Assembly: GCF_900099775.1 (NCBI RefSeq)
Contig: NZ_FMTM01000003.1
Location: 271,097-335,096, forward strand
Reading direction: 5' to 3'
From: Rhizobium mongolense subsp. loessense
GTDB taxonomy: Bacteria; Pseudomonadota; Alphaproteobacteria; Rhizobiales; Rhizobiaceae
Length of the DNA: 64,000 bases
A model generated the notes under the pieces. That model saw only the letters and a program-made list of their open reading frames with translations. It did no database searches and had not been told where the DNA came from. Shown piece after piece: positions 34,401-42,993 of the stretch. The first letter of the stretch is position 1. Each line of letters opens with the position of its first letter. The position numbers were made by a program, and so were the translations under genes.

Positions 34401-35611
34401 GGTGAAGATTTCCCCTCCCGTTTAGCGCGCTCCAATGCCTCGAGCTCAGCCACGACCTCTTCCTGATGCTCGCCAAGCCGAGGGCCTGGCCTCTCGTAAC
34501 GCAGGGGCGTTTCGGAGAGCACGACCGGCGTCCTCACGCCGGGGATAACGTTTCCTGCCGCATCCGGCAAATCGATGCGCAGTCCGCGCGCCTTGATCTG
34601 CGGATCTGCGAACATCTCCTCGATCGTGTTGATCGCGCCGGCTGGCACGGCATTCTCTTCGCAGACTTTCAGCAGGTCGGCTTTCTGCCATCTCAACGTT
34701 TCGGTCGAGATCAGGCGGCGCACCTCGTCGCGGTTGACGACGCGGGCCTTGTTGGTCGAAAAACGCTCGTCGCCGGCGACGCCATCGAGGCCGAGGATCG
34801 TGCAGAGACGCCGGAACTGGTTGTCATTGCCGACGGCGAGGATCAGGTAACCGTCCGCGCTTGGCACGACCTCGTAAGGAGAGATATTCGGATGGGCGTT
34901 TCCGAGCCGCGCCGGCGCGCGGCCGGAGATCAGGTAGTTCATGTTTTGATTGGCGAGCACGGCGGATTGCACGTCGAGCAGCGCCATATCGACGAGCTGG
35001 CCTTTACCGGTTTTCAGCGCATGGATGAGGGCTGCCTCGATCGCTGCGACGGCATAGATGCCGGTGAATATATCGGCGATGGCGACACCTGCTTTCATCG
35101 GCTGGCGATCCGGCTCGCCGGTGATCGACATGAAGCCGGACATGCCCTGGACGATATAGTCATAGCCCGCGAGGCTGGCATAGGGGCCAGACTGGCCGAA
35201 GCCGGTGATGGAGCAGTAGACGAGCTTCGGATTGATCTTGCGCAGGCTCTCGTAGTCGAGCCCGTACTTGACGAGGCCGCCGAGCTTGAAATTCTCGATC
35301 AAGACATCGGCCGTTGCCGCGAGGCGTCGCACCAGCGACTGGCCTTCCTCTGTCTTCAAATCGGCCGTGACAGAGCGCTTGTTGCGATTGGCGGAGTGAT
35401 AATAGGCAGCTGAAAGGTTTTCGCCGTCGCCGCCCTCGACGAAGGGAGGCCCCCATTGCCGCGTATCGTCGCCGCCGTCCGGATTTTCGACCTTGATGAC
35501 GTCCGCGCCGAGATCGGCCAACATCTGCCCGGCCCAAGGGCCTGCAAGGACGCGGGCGAGCTCGATCACCCTGATGCCGGCAAGCGGCGGTTTCTTACTA
35601 CTGTCCGTCAT
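34397..35611 (-). CDS. CaiB/BaiF (class III) CoA transferase
   Basis: This is a 404-residue family III CoA transferase. It opens GIRVIELARVLAGPWAGQML, followed by LGADVIKVENPDGGDDTR, NRNKRSVTADLKTEEGQ, and PGYDYIVQGMSGF-like sequence (here AGYDYIVQGMSGFMSITG). The catalytic-aspartate region is KGQLVDMALLDVQSA near residue 185. EVVPSADGYLILAVGNDNQF and a C-terminal GEHQEEV complete the fold. Such enzymes move CoA between acids without free acyl-phosphate. It lies upstream of, and overlaps, the ThDP enzyme, so the two probably act in sequence on a CoA-activated 2-oxo or 2-hydroxy acid. Confidence 0.92.
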   Translation of the reverse strand: MTDSSKKPPLAGIRVIELARVLAGPWAGQMLADLGADVIKVENPDGGDDTRQWGPPFVEGGDGENLSAAYYHSANRNKRSVTADLKTEEGQSLVRRLAATADVLIENFKLGGLVKYGLDYESLRKINPKLVYCSITGFGQSGPYASLAGYDYIVQGMSGFMSITGEPDRQPMKAGVAIADIFTGIYAVAAIEAALIHALKTGKGQLVDMALLDVQSAVLANQNMNYLISGRAPARLGNAHPNISPYEVVPSADGYLILAVGNDNQFRRLCTILGLDGVAGDERFSTNKARVVNRDEVRRLISTETLRWQKADLLKVCEENAVPAGAINTIEEMFADPQIKARGLRIDLPDAAGNVIPGVRTPVVLSETPLRYERPGPRLGEHQEEVVAELEALERAKREGKSSP

Positions 35612-35629
35612 GTTCCTCCCGAGAACGGA

Positions 35630-36580
35630 TCATGGTGCCCGCGTTGCCTCAGATGTATCGGATACGGGTTTGGATGCAAAGCGGCGCTCGCGCCAGATGA
35701 TGTAGAGTCCGGATGCGATGATGATGAGGATGCCCAGCCATTTGATGGCATCGGGAAAATCGCCGAAAACCAGCCATGCGAAGATCGTAGCTGAGACGAT
35801 CTCGAAGTATTGCAACGGCGCCAAAGTGGAGGCGGGTGCGGAGCGATAGGCATAGACGCCGAGAATGCTGGCGATCGCGGCCGTTACACCGACGCCGAGG
35901 AGCCAGACGAGACCTATCATGGATGGCATTACCGGTTCGAACACATCCGAGCCGGTTCCACGTGCGAAGAAAAGCAGGACGCCGCAAAAGAGCAGGCCCC
36001 ACAAGCCCATGTGAAACTGCATCACCCATGGGTCCTCGCGCTGCGCCAGGGCCCTGTTCATCATCGCGGAGATGGCGATGCAGACTGCGCTGACGACCGG
36101 CAACAACGCCACGTAGCCGACCTCCTGGAAGCTTGGCTGAATGACCAGTATCGCGCCGAAAAAGCCGACGCCGCAGGCTGTGTAGCGCCGCCAACCGATC
36201 GTCTCGCCCAGAAAAAGGCTGCTCAGGATGGTGAGGATGATGGGTTCGACGAAGAAGATCGCGATCGCATCTGCGACCGCCATGTATTTCAGTGTGGTGA
36301 CGAACGAGATCATCGAAATGGTGATGATGGCGCCGCGGATCGCGTGGAAGAGGCTCTGCCTCCATGATGAATCCGTCAGTTTTTTGCGCCAGATAACGAT
36401 CGGAAGCATGCAGAGAGCCTGTATGGCAAAACGTGCTGCGGTGATCTCCGCGGACGGAACCGTCGTGATGGCAAGCTTGGAGAAAATATCGATCAGCGGC
36501 GATACGAGCACCGAAAAAAACATGAGCATCAGGCCCATGCTGACTTCGGAGGAGCTATTCTTCGTTATTGCGCTGTTCAT
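35630..36580 (-). CDS. EamA/DMT-family inner-membrane transporter
   Basis: This is a 316-residue membrane protein with ten predicted helices in two EamA halves, each with a hydrophobic opening (GLMLMFFSVLVSPLIDIFSK; VALLPVVSAVCIAISAMMNR). The second half ends with PLQYFEIVSATIFAWLVFGD, the usual signature. The family mostly exports metabolites or amino acids. Its start is 11 nt from the hydrolase gene and its end 18 nt from the CoA-transferase gene, so it belongs to the same minus-strand operon. The transported compound may be a substrate or product of the CoA-transferase/ThDP pair. Confidence 0.9.
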   Translation of the reverse strand: MNSAITKNSSSEVSMGLMLMFFSVLVSPLIDIFSKLAITTVPSAEITAARFAIQALCMLPIVIWRKKLTDSSWRQSLFHAIRGAIITISMISFVTTLKYMAVADAIAIFFVEPIILTILSSLFLGETIGWRRYTACGVGFFGAILVIQPSFQEVGYVALLPVVSAVCIAISAMMNRALAQREDPWVMQFHMGLWGLLFCGVLLFFARGTGSDVFEPVMPSMIGLVWLLGVGVTAAIASILGVYAYRSAPASTLAPLQYFEIVSATIFAWLVFGDFPDAIKWLGILIIIASGLYIIWRERRFASKPVSDTSEATRAP

Positions 36581-36591
36581 TTCTGGTCCGC

Positions 36592-37521
36592 TCAGGGTCT
36601 TGCGGTTGCTTCATCGCACCAATCGGCAAAGGCCGAAATCGCCGCTTCGGCGCCGATCTCGTTCAGCGTCTCGTGCCGCTTATCCTGATATATTTCGGCC
36701 GTGATACGGGAGAAACCATGCCGTTTCAAATGGTTTGACAGCCACACCACCGCTTTTCCGAAATCGGTCGCTGGATCCTTTCCGCCGCCGACGAGGTGGA
36801 TTGGCAGGTTCCTTCGCAACCTGTCCAGATGCTGCTTCTGTGGCGCCCGAAAGGTGAGTTCGAATATATCGAGCCAGAGCGAAACGGAAGCATCGAAGCC
36901 GCAGAGGGGATCGGCGATGTATTTGTCGACTTCGGCCGGATCGCGCGAGAGCCAGTCAAATTCGGTCCGGTGGCCGGGGATGGATTTGCCCCAGGCGTCG
37001 AAGGTGAGCTTCGGCAGCAGGCCGCTCGGAACGTCGGAACCTTTCAGGGCTTTCTCGGCAAGCAGGATGGCTTGCGCGGCCCGGCCTGTCAGACCGACAG
37101 CGAAATTCGAATTCCACACGGCGACGGCATCAAATTTTTCCGGATAGGTCACTGCAGCGTTGAGCGCGATCAGCCCTCCCATGGAGTGGCCGAAGAGGAT
37201 CATGGGAAGGTTTGGATGGTACCCTGCCGCATAGTCCCGCATGGCGACCATGTCGGCAAGAACCTGCTCCACCCCGTTGTGCCGGGCGAACCGGCCGATC
37301 GGGGCGCCGTCGGCCACTGTCTCGCCGTGACCCCTGTGGTCGTGCGCATAGACATGATAGCCGCGCGCGGCCATCGCCTTAGCGAAGCGTGCGTAGCGCT
37401 TCGAATGTTCAGCAAGTCCATGGGAAATCAGCACGATACCGCGCGGGCCGCCGCCGGCTGCCTCATAATGAAAGGCGAGCGTTGCCTCGAGCGTCTTAAG
37501 CCATTGTGTTTGCAAAAACAT
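36592..37521 (-). CDS. alpha/beta hydrolase, lysophospholipase/monoacylglycerol lipase-like
   Basis: This is a 309-residue serine hydrolase of the Hydrolase_4 group. The oxyanion segment reads GIVLISHGLAEHSKRYARFA, then YAHDHRGHGETVADG, and the nucleophile elbow GHSMGG is in ILFGHSMGGLIALNAAV near 110. The acid and His are seen in HLVGGGKDPATDFGK and DKRHETLNEIGAE. ATG 37521 is preferred to an upstream start at 37569 because GGGAGG lies 9 nt before it. It is the first gene of a four-gene minus-strand operon with the exporter, CoA transferase and ThDP enzyme. The natural ester substrate is unknown. Confidence 0.88.
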   Translation of the reverse strand: MFLQTQWLKTLEATLAFHYEAAGGGPRGIVLISHGLAEHSKRYARFAKAMAARGYHVYAHDHRGHGETVADGAPIGRFARHNGVEQVLADMVAMRDYAAGYHPNLPMILFGHSMGGLIALNAAVTYPEKFDAVAVWNSNFAVGLTGRAAQAILLAEKALKGSDVPSGLLPKLTFDAWGKSIPGHRTEFDWLSRDPAEVDKYIADPLCGFDASVSLWLDIFELTFRAPQKQHLDRLRRNLPIHLVGGGKDPATDFGKAVVWLSNHLKRHGFSRITAEIYQDKRHETLNEIGAEAAISAFADWCDEATARP

Positions 37522-37670
37522 TTCCAGCCTCCCGCCGCAACAGAGCAGATCGCGGGCCAAATGCAACATCCCGGCGCATGTTTAAGTGGAATTTCCTGCG
37601 AGTGAGGGTTGCAGGGTTTTGGGGTTCGTGCTTACTTGTTCCTGAATTGTTCTATCTGCGAGGAGTGGCG

Positions 37671-38411
37671 ATGAGCAGGGTGTTTCTGCGCTTGATGGCG
37701 TTCGTTCTGTCAACGGTTTTGGCTGGCTTTGCGGTTGCGCAGGAAGGGCAAGGGAGAACGCGCTTCATCCTTGCCGCAAGTTGGCAGCCGGCATTCTGCC
37801 AGACAAACCAAAGAAAGCCGGAATGCAGCAGCCAGACGAAGGAGCGCTTCGACGCTTCGAATTTCTCGCTGCACGGCCTCTGGCCGCTGCGGCAGAACTA
37901 TTGCGGTGTATCGAAGGACTTGCAGGCAGTCGACAAAGACGGCGATTGGCAAAAGCTGCCAGAGGTCAAGCTGACGGCTGAGAATGCGTCAGCCCTTGCA
38001 AAGGCCATGCCCGGAACGCAATCGGGCCTCGAACGTCATGAATGGACGAAGCACGGCACCTGCACAAAGATGAGCGCCGACGATTATTTCGGCGTGGCGA
38101 TCCGCCTGATGGACGACCTCAACGGCTCGGCGGTTCGCGACCTCTTTGCCGCGAATGTCGGCAAGACGGTCAAGGCCGATCAGATCAAAACGGCTTTCGA
38201 CAAGAGCTTCGGGCCGGGCGCTGGCGAGCGTGTGAAGATAAGCTGCCGGCGCGTGGGCGGCGTCCGTGTGATCAGCGAGCTGACGATCGGGCTGTCGGAG
38301 GACGCAGGCTCGGCCGCCGGCGCCGGTGCGGGGCTCGCGAAGCTCATGCAAGACGCCGGCCGCACCTCCTTCGGCTGCGACGAAGGCGTTGTCGATGCTG
38401 CGGGGTTCTGA
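37671..38411 (+). CDS. secreted ribonuclease T2 family protein
   Basis: This is a 246-residue endoribonuclease of the RNase T2/RNase I family. The signal peptide runs to about residue 24 (FAVAQ). The two catalytic blocks are present: FSLHGLWPL with His68 and ERHEWTKHGTC with Glu124 and His128. Several cysteines (43, 52, 78, 131) can form the disulfides usual for the periplasm. GAGGAG lies 6 nt before ATG 37671. It would degrade RNA in the periplasm or outside the cell. The gene stands alone, divergent from the hydrolase operon, with a 330-nt gap behind it. Confidence 0.93.
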   Translation: MSRVFLRLMAFVLSTVLAGFAVAQEGQGRTRFILAASWQPAFCQTNQRKPECSSQTKERFDASNFSLHGLWPLRQNYCGVSKDLQAVDKDGDWQKLPEVKLTAENASALAKAMPGTQSGLERHEWTKHGTCTKMSADDYFGVAIRLMDDLNGSAVRDLFAANVGKTVKADQIKTAFDKSFGPGAGERVKISCRRVGGVRVISELTIGLSEDAGSAAGAGAGLAKLMQDAGRTSFGCDEGVVDAAGF

Positions 38412-38738
38412 GAGTTTATCGCAAGGGTTGGGACTGGAGCGCCGCTTGTAAGGGTGGGAGGAGCGATGCGGCTGGATGACTTCGGAAGCGTCGGGGACGC
38501 CTACTATCGCGCTTGAGCGCGCTGCTTCGCTGCGTGACCCATACCCTGCGATTGCCCGGCTCTTTCATGCGACTGGGCCGAAAGCCTGACGAGATCAGGC
38601 AAATCCCTCCGTTCCGTTGCTTTTCGAACCGAACCAAATCGATTGCCGCGGAGAAAGCCGGTTTCGGCGTTGCCCGAAGGCCGGCTTTCGCCTACATAGC
38701 GGCCACGGTTTTCAAGTTTCCGCCCGGAGCAGCGTATA
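38412..38738. other. gene-poor gap before ettA
   Basis: No convincing gene is seen. A possible 16-codon reading frame (38466-38516) starts after GGGAGGAGCG, but its product is not recognised. An inverted repeat AAAGCCGG/CCGGCTTT spans 38655-38688. The ettA promoter must lie here, but no clear -35/-10 pair stands out. Confidence 0.5.
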
Positions 38739-40388
38739 ATGGCACGTCAGTTTATTTATCATATGGCCGGCCTCAACAAGGCCTATGGCAACAAGAAGGT
38801 GCTGGAGAACATCCACCTTTCCTTCTACCCCGATGCCAAGATCGGTATCCTCGGCCCGAACGGCGCCGGTAAATCCACCGTCCTGCGCATCATGGCCGGC
38901 CTCGACAAGGAATATACCGGCGAAGCCTGGCTCGCCGAGGGCGCAACCCTTGGCTACCTGGCGCAGGAGCCGCAGCTCGATGCATCGAAGACGGTGCTCG
39001 AAAACGTCATGGAAGGTGTGGCCTCCAAGAAGGCGATTCTCGACCGCTACAACGAGCTGATGATGAACTATTCCGACGAAACGGCGGAAGAGGGCGCGAA
39101 GCTCCAGGACATCATCGACAGCCAGAACCTCTGGGACCTCGAAAACCAGGTCGAGATGGCGATGGACGCGCTGCGCTGCCCGCCGGGCGATGCTTCGGTC
39201 GACAATCTTTCGGGCGGCGAAAAGCGCCGCGTGGCGCTCTGCCGCCTCCTGCTTGCCCAGCCGGACCTGCTGCTCCTCGATGAACCGACGAACCACCTCG
39301 ACGCCGAGACGATCGCCTGGCTCGAAAAGCACCTGCGCGAATATCCGGGTTCGGTGCTAATGATCACCCACGACCGCTACTTCCTTGACAATGTCACCGG
39401 CTGGATCCTCGAGCTCGACCGCGGCCGCGGCATTCCCTATGAGGGTAATTATTCGGCTTATCTGCAAGCGAAAGCGAAGCGCATGCAGCAGGAGGGCCGC
39501 GAAGAAGCCTCCCGCCAGAAGGCTCTGTCTCGTGAGCAGGAATGGATCGCCTCCAGCCCGAAGGCGCGTCAGGCAAAGTCGAAGGCGCGTATCCGCGCTT
39601 ATGACGAACTGGTGGCGGCAGCCGCCGACCGTCGTCCCGGCGACTCCCAGATTGTCATTCCGGTCGGTGAGCGTCTCGGCCAGGTCGTCATCGAGGCTGA
39701 GAACCTCACCAAGGGATATGGTGATACCGTCCTGATCGAGAACCTGAGCTTCAAGCTGCCGCCGGGCGGCATCGTCGGCGTCATCGGCCCGAACGGTGCC
39801 GGCAAGACGACGCTCTTTCGAATGATCACCGGCCAGGAAAAGCCGGACAGTGGCGAAATCCGCATCGGCGATACCGTCGATCTCGGCTATGTCGACCAGA
39901 GCCGTGATGCGCTCAACGGCAACAAGACGGTTTGGGAAGAGATCTCCGCCGGCAACGACATCATCAAGCTCGGCAAGCACGAAGTGAATTCGCGCGCCTA
40001 TTGCGGCGCCTTCAACTTCAAAGGGGGCGACCAGCAGCAGAAGGTTGGCACGCTCTCCGGCGGCCAGCGCAACCGCGTCCATCTGGCCAAGATGCTGAAG
40101 GCCGGCGGCAACGTCATCCTGCTCGACGAACCGACCAACGATCTCGATACGGAAACGCTGGCTGCGCTCGAGGATGCGCTGGAAAACTTCGCCGGCTGTG
40201 CCGTTATCATCAGCCACGACCGCATGTTCCTCGACCGGCTTGCAACGCATATCCTCGCCTTTGAAGGCGACAGCCATGTCGAATGGTTCGAAGGCAACTT
40301 CGAAGATTACGAGCAGGACAAAATGCGCCGTCTGGGCGTGGATTCGGTCAACCCAAAGCGGGTGACCTACAAGCGCCTGACGCGCTGA
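38739..40388 (+). CDS. ettA: energy-dependent translational throttle protein EttA (ABC-F)
   Basis: This is a 549-residue cytoplasmic ABC-F protein with two ATPase domains and no membrane part; it acts at the ribosomal E site to tune early elongation according to ATP level. Domain 1 has [24 protein letters not shown] and [12 protein letters not shown]. The linker containing [20 protein letters not shown] is typical of EttA. Domain 2 has [24 protein letters not shown] and [12 protein letters not shown]. Length matches E. coli EttA (555). A 13-bp terminator follows, so it is transcribed alone or from the gap upstream. Confidence 0.96.
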   Translation: MARQFIYHMAGLNKAYGNKKVLENIHLSFYPDAKIGILGPNGAGKSTVLRIMAGLDKEYTGEAWLAEGATLGYLAQEPQLDASKTVLENVMEGVASKKAILDRYNELMMNYSDETAEEGAKLQDIIDSQNLWDLENQVEMAMDALRCPPGDASVDNLSGGEKRRVALCRLLLAQPDLLLLDEPTNHLDAETIAWLEKHLREYPGSVLMITHDRYFLDNVTGWILELDRGRGIPYEGNYSAYLQAKAKRMQQEGREEASRQKALSREQEWIASSPKARQAKSKARIRAYDELVAAAADRRPGDSQIVIPVGERLGQVVIEAENLTKGYGDTVLIENLSFKLPPGGIVGVIGPNGAGKTTLFRMITGQEKPDSGEIRIGDTVDLGYVDQSRDALNGNKTVWEEISAGNDIIKLGKHEVNSRAYCGAFNFKGGDQQQKVGTLSGGQRNRVHLAKMLKAGGNVILLDEPTNDLDTETLAALEDALENFAGCAVIISHDRMFLDRLATHILAFEGDSHVEWFEGNFEDYEQDKMRRLGVDSVNPKRVTYKRLTR

Positions 40389-40410
40389 TCGTCAACGCCA
40401 CCTTTTAAAT

Positions 40411-40447
40411 CAGAAACCCCGGCAAGCGCCGGGGTTTCTGTATTTTT
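40411..40447 (+). terminator. intrinsic terminator of ettA
   Basis: CAGAAACCCCGGC pairs perfectly with GCCGGGGTTTCTG across AAGC (13-bp stem), followed by TATTTTT, 23 nt after the stop. Confidence 0.92.
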
Positions 40448-40518
40448 GGTGGTCGCTTTCAGAGCAGGGAATTTCGTGAACGGAGCGGATTCCTGCTTGC
40501 CAGGCACTCTCAAATCAC

Positions 40519-40534
40519 ATAAAGATATCTTTAT
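40519..40534 (+). promoter_or_regulatory. operator palindrome upstream of the ArsR-methyltransferase/metF operon
   Basis: ATAAAGATATCTTTAT is a perfect 16-bp palindrome ending 19 nt before the ATG at 40554. It equals the core of the palindrome in front of metH (4322-4341). Autoregulation by the encoded ArsR-type protein is inferred. Confidence 0.75.
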
Positions 40535-40553
40535 ATGTTGATTGGGTCGGGAT

Positions 40554-41570
40554 ATGGCTGAAGCTGTGAGGCTTGGATTGGATGCGCTGGTGGACGTCTT
40601 GAAGGCGGCCGGTGAGCCGACGCGCCTGCGGCTTCTAGCGCTTCTTGCCGCCGGCGACCTGACGGTGACCGATCTTACGGAAATTCTCGGACAGTCGCAG
40701 CCGCGCATTTCGCGGCATCTGAAGCTGCTCGGTGAAGCCGACCTCATCGATCGCTATCAAGAGGGTGCCTGGGCCTATTTCCGGCTGAGGCAGGATGGCA
40801 AGGCGGCGGCGCTGGTGCGCGTGCTGCTAACGCACGCGTCCCAGAACGACCCGGTGATCCTGCGCGATGGCGAGCGGCTTTTGGCCGTGAAGCGTCAGCG
40901 GGCAGAGCGTGCGCAGGCCTATTTCAGCCGCAATGCCGCCGAATGGGACGAGCTTCGGCGTCTCCATGCCGCCGACGAAGAGGTGGATGCCGCGGTCATC
41001 AAGCTGCTCGGTAACCAGCCGGTCTATTCGCTGCTTGATCTCGGCACGGGGACCGGCCGCATGCTGGAGCTGCTTTCCGGGCTCTATCGACGGGCGATCG
41101 GCGTCGATGCCAGCCGTGACATGCTGAGCGTCGCCCGCGCCAATCTAGACAAGGCGGGCATCACCAAGGCTTCGGTGCGGCATGCCGACATCCTGAACCT
41201 GCCGTTCGAGGGACACGGTTTTGATCTCGTCACCATTCATCAGGTTTTGCACTTCTTCGATCAGCCGGAAATCGCGATCGCCGAGGCTGCGCGTATGCTG
41301 GCACCCGGTGGGCGTCTCATGGTCATCGACCTTGCGCCGCATGGGCTCGAATATCTTCGCGACGAGCACGCGCATGTCCGCCTTGGTTTCTCGCATCAGT
41401 CGATGACCGACTGGCTGCGCAAGACGGGGCTCGATATGGAGCAGACCATCGATCTTCATCCGCGTCAGCCGGGCGAGAAGGGGCTTACGGTCACGATCTG
41501 GCTCGCGCGCGATCCGAGGCGCCTCATTGCATCCGAAGGCGCCGAAACAGTATTGGCCGGGGAGGTATGA
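40554..41570 (+). CDS. ArsR-type regulator fused to a SAM-dependent methyltransferase domain
   Basis: This is a 338-residue two-domain protein. Residues 1-95 form an ArsR winged helix (LKAAGEPTRLRLLALLAAGD, TDLTEILGQSQPRISRHLKL) without the metal-binding cysteines of arsenic sensors. Residues 125-330 form a class I methyltransferase with motif I LLDLGTGTGRMLELL, a VRHADILNLPF segment and ARMLAPGGRLMVIDL. ATG 40554 is preferred; TTG 40542 would sit closer to the operator. metF starts 1 nt after its stop. Operon partner and operator point to control of methionine and SAM supply, with SAM or SAH sensed by the methyltransferase fold. Whether it also methylates something is unknown. Confidence 0.88.
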   Translation: MAEAVRLGLDALVDVLKAAGEPTRLRLLALLAAGDLTVTDLTEILGQSQPRISRHLKLLGEADLIDRYQEGAWAYFRLRQDGKAAALVRVLLTHASQNDPVILRDGERLLAVKRQRAERAQAYFSRNAAEWDELRRLHAADEEVDAAVIKLLGNQPVYSLLDLGTGTGRMLELLSGLYRRAIGVDASRDMLSVARANLDKAGITKASVRHADILNLPFEGHGFDLVTIHQVLHFFDQPEIAIAEAARMLAPGGRLMVIDLAPHGLEYLRDEHAHVRLGFSHQSMTDWLRKTGLDMEQTIDLHPRQPGEKGLTVTIWLARDPRRLIASEGAETVLAGEV

Positions 41571-41571
41571 T

Positions 41572-42474
41572 ATGGCTTTGAACACCGGAGACCGCCGCAA
41601 TATCGGCATTTCCTTCGAATTTTTTCCGCCGAAGTCGGAGGAGATGGAAGGTCAGCTCTGGAAGACCGTGGCCGAACTGCAGGATTGGGATCCGGATTTC
41701 GTCTCGGTGACCTATGGCGCCGGCGGCACTACGAAGGCGCCGACGCTGACGGCCGTGACGCGGTTCCTCAACGAGACGCCGCTTGCGACTGCGTCGCATC
41801 TCACCTGCGTGGGCGCCACGAAGGAAGAAACGCATCAGGTGATCGATCATTTCCGCAAGGCGGGCGTGAAGCACTTCGTGGCGTTGCGCGGCGATGCACC
41901 GGGCGGAGCAGGGGTGCCTTACCAGCCTCATCCGGGCGGCTACGCCAATGCGGCCGAACTCGTGGCGGGCCTTCGCGAGATCGACGATTTCGAGATTTCG
42001 GTGTCCGCCTACCCGGAGAAGCATCCGGAGAGCCGGGACGTGGCGGCCGATATCGACATGTTGAAGCGCAAGGCCGACAACGGCGCGGACCGCGCGTTGA
42101 CGCAATTCTTCTTCGACAACGACAATTTCGAGCGCTACCTGGAAAAGGTGCGGACAGCAGGCATCAAAATCCCGATCGTTCCGGGCATCATGCCGATCCA
42201 GAACCTGACGCAGTTGAAGCGATTTGCCAGCGCATGCGGCACGGTGATCCCGGCCTTTCTCGACGAGCGCTTTGCCGGTCTCGACGACAAGGTGGAGGAG
42301 CGGGCGAAGGTTGCGGTCGATGTCGCCGTCGAGCAGATCGAGGATCTTGTCCGCCGCGGGCTGGACGAGTTTCACCTCTATACAATGAACCGCTCGCCGC
42401 TGGTTTCAGCCGTGCTAACCAATCTCGGCCTCAGGCGTGAGGGCGCAAAGAGGGCAGCGGGCGCAGCTGCCTGA
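41572..42474 (+). CDS. metF: methylenetetrahydrofolate reductase (NADH)
   Basis: This is a 300-residue flavoenzyme (TIM barrel) that reduces 5,10-methylene-THF to 5-methyl-THF, the methyl donor for MetH. Family marks are ISFEFFPPKSEEMEGQLWKT with the catalytic Glu, FVSVTYGAGGTTK, HLTCVGATKEE, ALRGDAPGG and ALTQFFFDNDNFERYLEKV. PGIMPIQNLTQLKRFASACG and the late DEFHLYTMNRS are also present. GGGGAGG lies 6 nt before ATG 41572. It is co-transcribed with the ArsR-methyltransferase regulator, and a strong terminator follows. Length equals E. coli MetF within a few residues. Confidence 0.97.
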   Translation: MALNTGDRRNIGISFEFFPPKSEEMEGQLWKTVAELQDWDPDFVSVTYGAGGTTKAPTLTAVTRFLNETPLATASHLTCVGATKEETHQVIDHFRKAGVKHFVALRGDAPGGAGVPYQPHPGGYANAAELVAGLREIDDFEISVSAYPEKHPESRDVAADIDMLKRKADNGADRALTQFFFDNDNFERYLEKVRTAGIKIPIVPGIMPIQNLTQLKRFASACGTVIPAFLDERFAGLDDKVEERAKVAVDVAVEQIEDLVRRGLDEFHLYTMNRSPLVSAVLTNLGLRREGAKRAAGAAA

Positions 42475-42497
42475 GAGCGGTGGCAATCGCATCGAAT

Positions 42498-42533
42498 AAA
42501 AAAGCGCATGTCTGGCGGTGACATGCGCTTTTT
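42498..42533. terminator. bidirectional terminator after metF
   Basis: AAAAAGCGCATGTC pairs perfectly with GACATGCGCTTTTT across TGGCGGT (14-bp stem, A/T flanks on both sides). It separates metF from the convergent 25-residue gene. Confidence 0.92.
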
Positions 42534-42595
42534 AATTGGCTGAACTGTTAGCTTGTCAGGAGCTAGGTATTCCAGTCATAGGGTTCGCCGACCGC

Positions 42596-42673
42596 TCAAA
42601 TGAAGAGCATGGACAAGACGAACGCGAACGCTGCACTGACCAACAGGACATTCAAGGATCGTGTGATACCCAT
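42596..42673 (-). CDS. 25-residue hydrophobic membrane peptide
   Basis: The reverse strand reads ATG plus 24 codons and TGA, giving MGITRSLNVLLVSAAFAFVL followed by SMLFI. One basic residue near the start and a single 17-20 residue hydrophobic stretch make an inner-membrane peptide. The start has a near-perfect GAGGAGGCAGAC leader, with the ribosome-binding site GGAGG 5-9 nt upstream, which is stronger than most genes here. The end faces the metF terminator. A TATTAT/TATAAT-like AT block (near 42700) and TTAACG sit just upstream, and a CtrA-like double site lies at 42838-42852. It is too short for ordinary gene finding. Function unknown; small single-helix peptides often act as membrane-complex regulators. 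Confidence 0.65.
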   Translation of the reverse strand: MGITRSLNVLLVSAAFAFVLSMLFI

Positions 42674-42993
42674 GTCTGCCTCCTCGCGTTAACCAGCATA
42701 TAATATGTCTGAATTGTGTCGCGTGGAAAGCGGATTCTATGCTGCAACGCAGCGGCGGACTGCGGACGAGCTGCGTTCTGATCAGCTAAGCATTTGGAAT
42801 TAATTGCCAAATCACAATGAAATTTTCTTCACACATTTTAACCGTGCGTTAAATTGGGCGATTGGGCCGTTAACGGTGACGGCTACATAAAGGCATGACC
42901 GGAAGCTGCTGATATGATGCGGGAAATCGAAATCGCGCCTCGGCATTTTCCGGGACGCGATCGAAGTGGGCGACCTTCACGAAAATGGATTGA
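42674..42993 (-). promoter_or_regulatory. regulatory gap with CtrA-like sites
   Basis: This 320-nt stretch between the 25-residue gene and the transglycosylase gene is AT-rich for the window. TTAA-CCGTGCG-TTAA (42838-42852) matches the CtrA consensus TTAA-N7-TTAA. A palindrome CCGTTAACGG lies at 42867-42876, and a further TTAACG is next to the small gene (42690 region). No other gene is supported here. Confidence 0.5.

Noticed and set aside
32742..35611. naming the ThDP enzyme and CoA transferase oxc and frc
   Set aside because: The CoA transferase fits, but the ThDP enzyme has acetolactate-synthase-like motifs, and no oxalyl-CoA-specific residue pattern could be confirmed by eye.
38466..38516. 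16-codon frame after GGGAGGAGCG upstream of ettA
   Set aside because: The ribosome-binding site is good, but the peptide is neither hydrophobic nor similar to a known leader. Kept only as a note in the gap entry.
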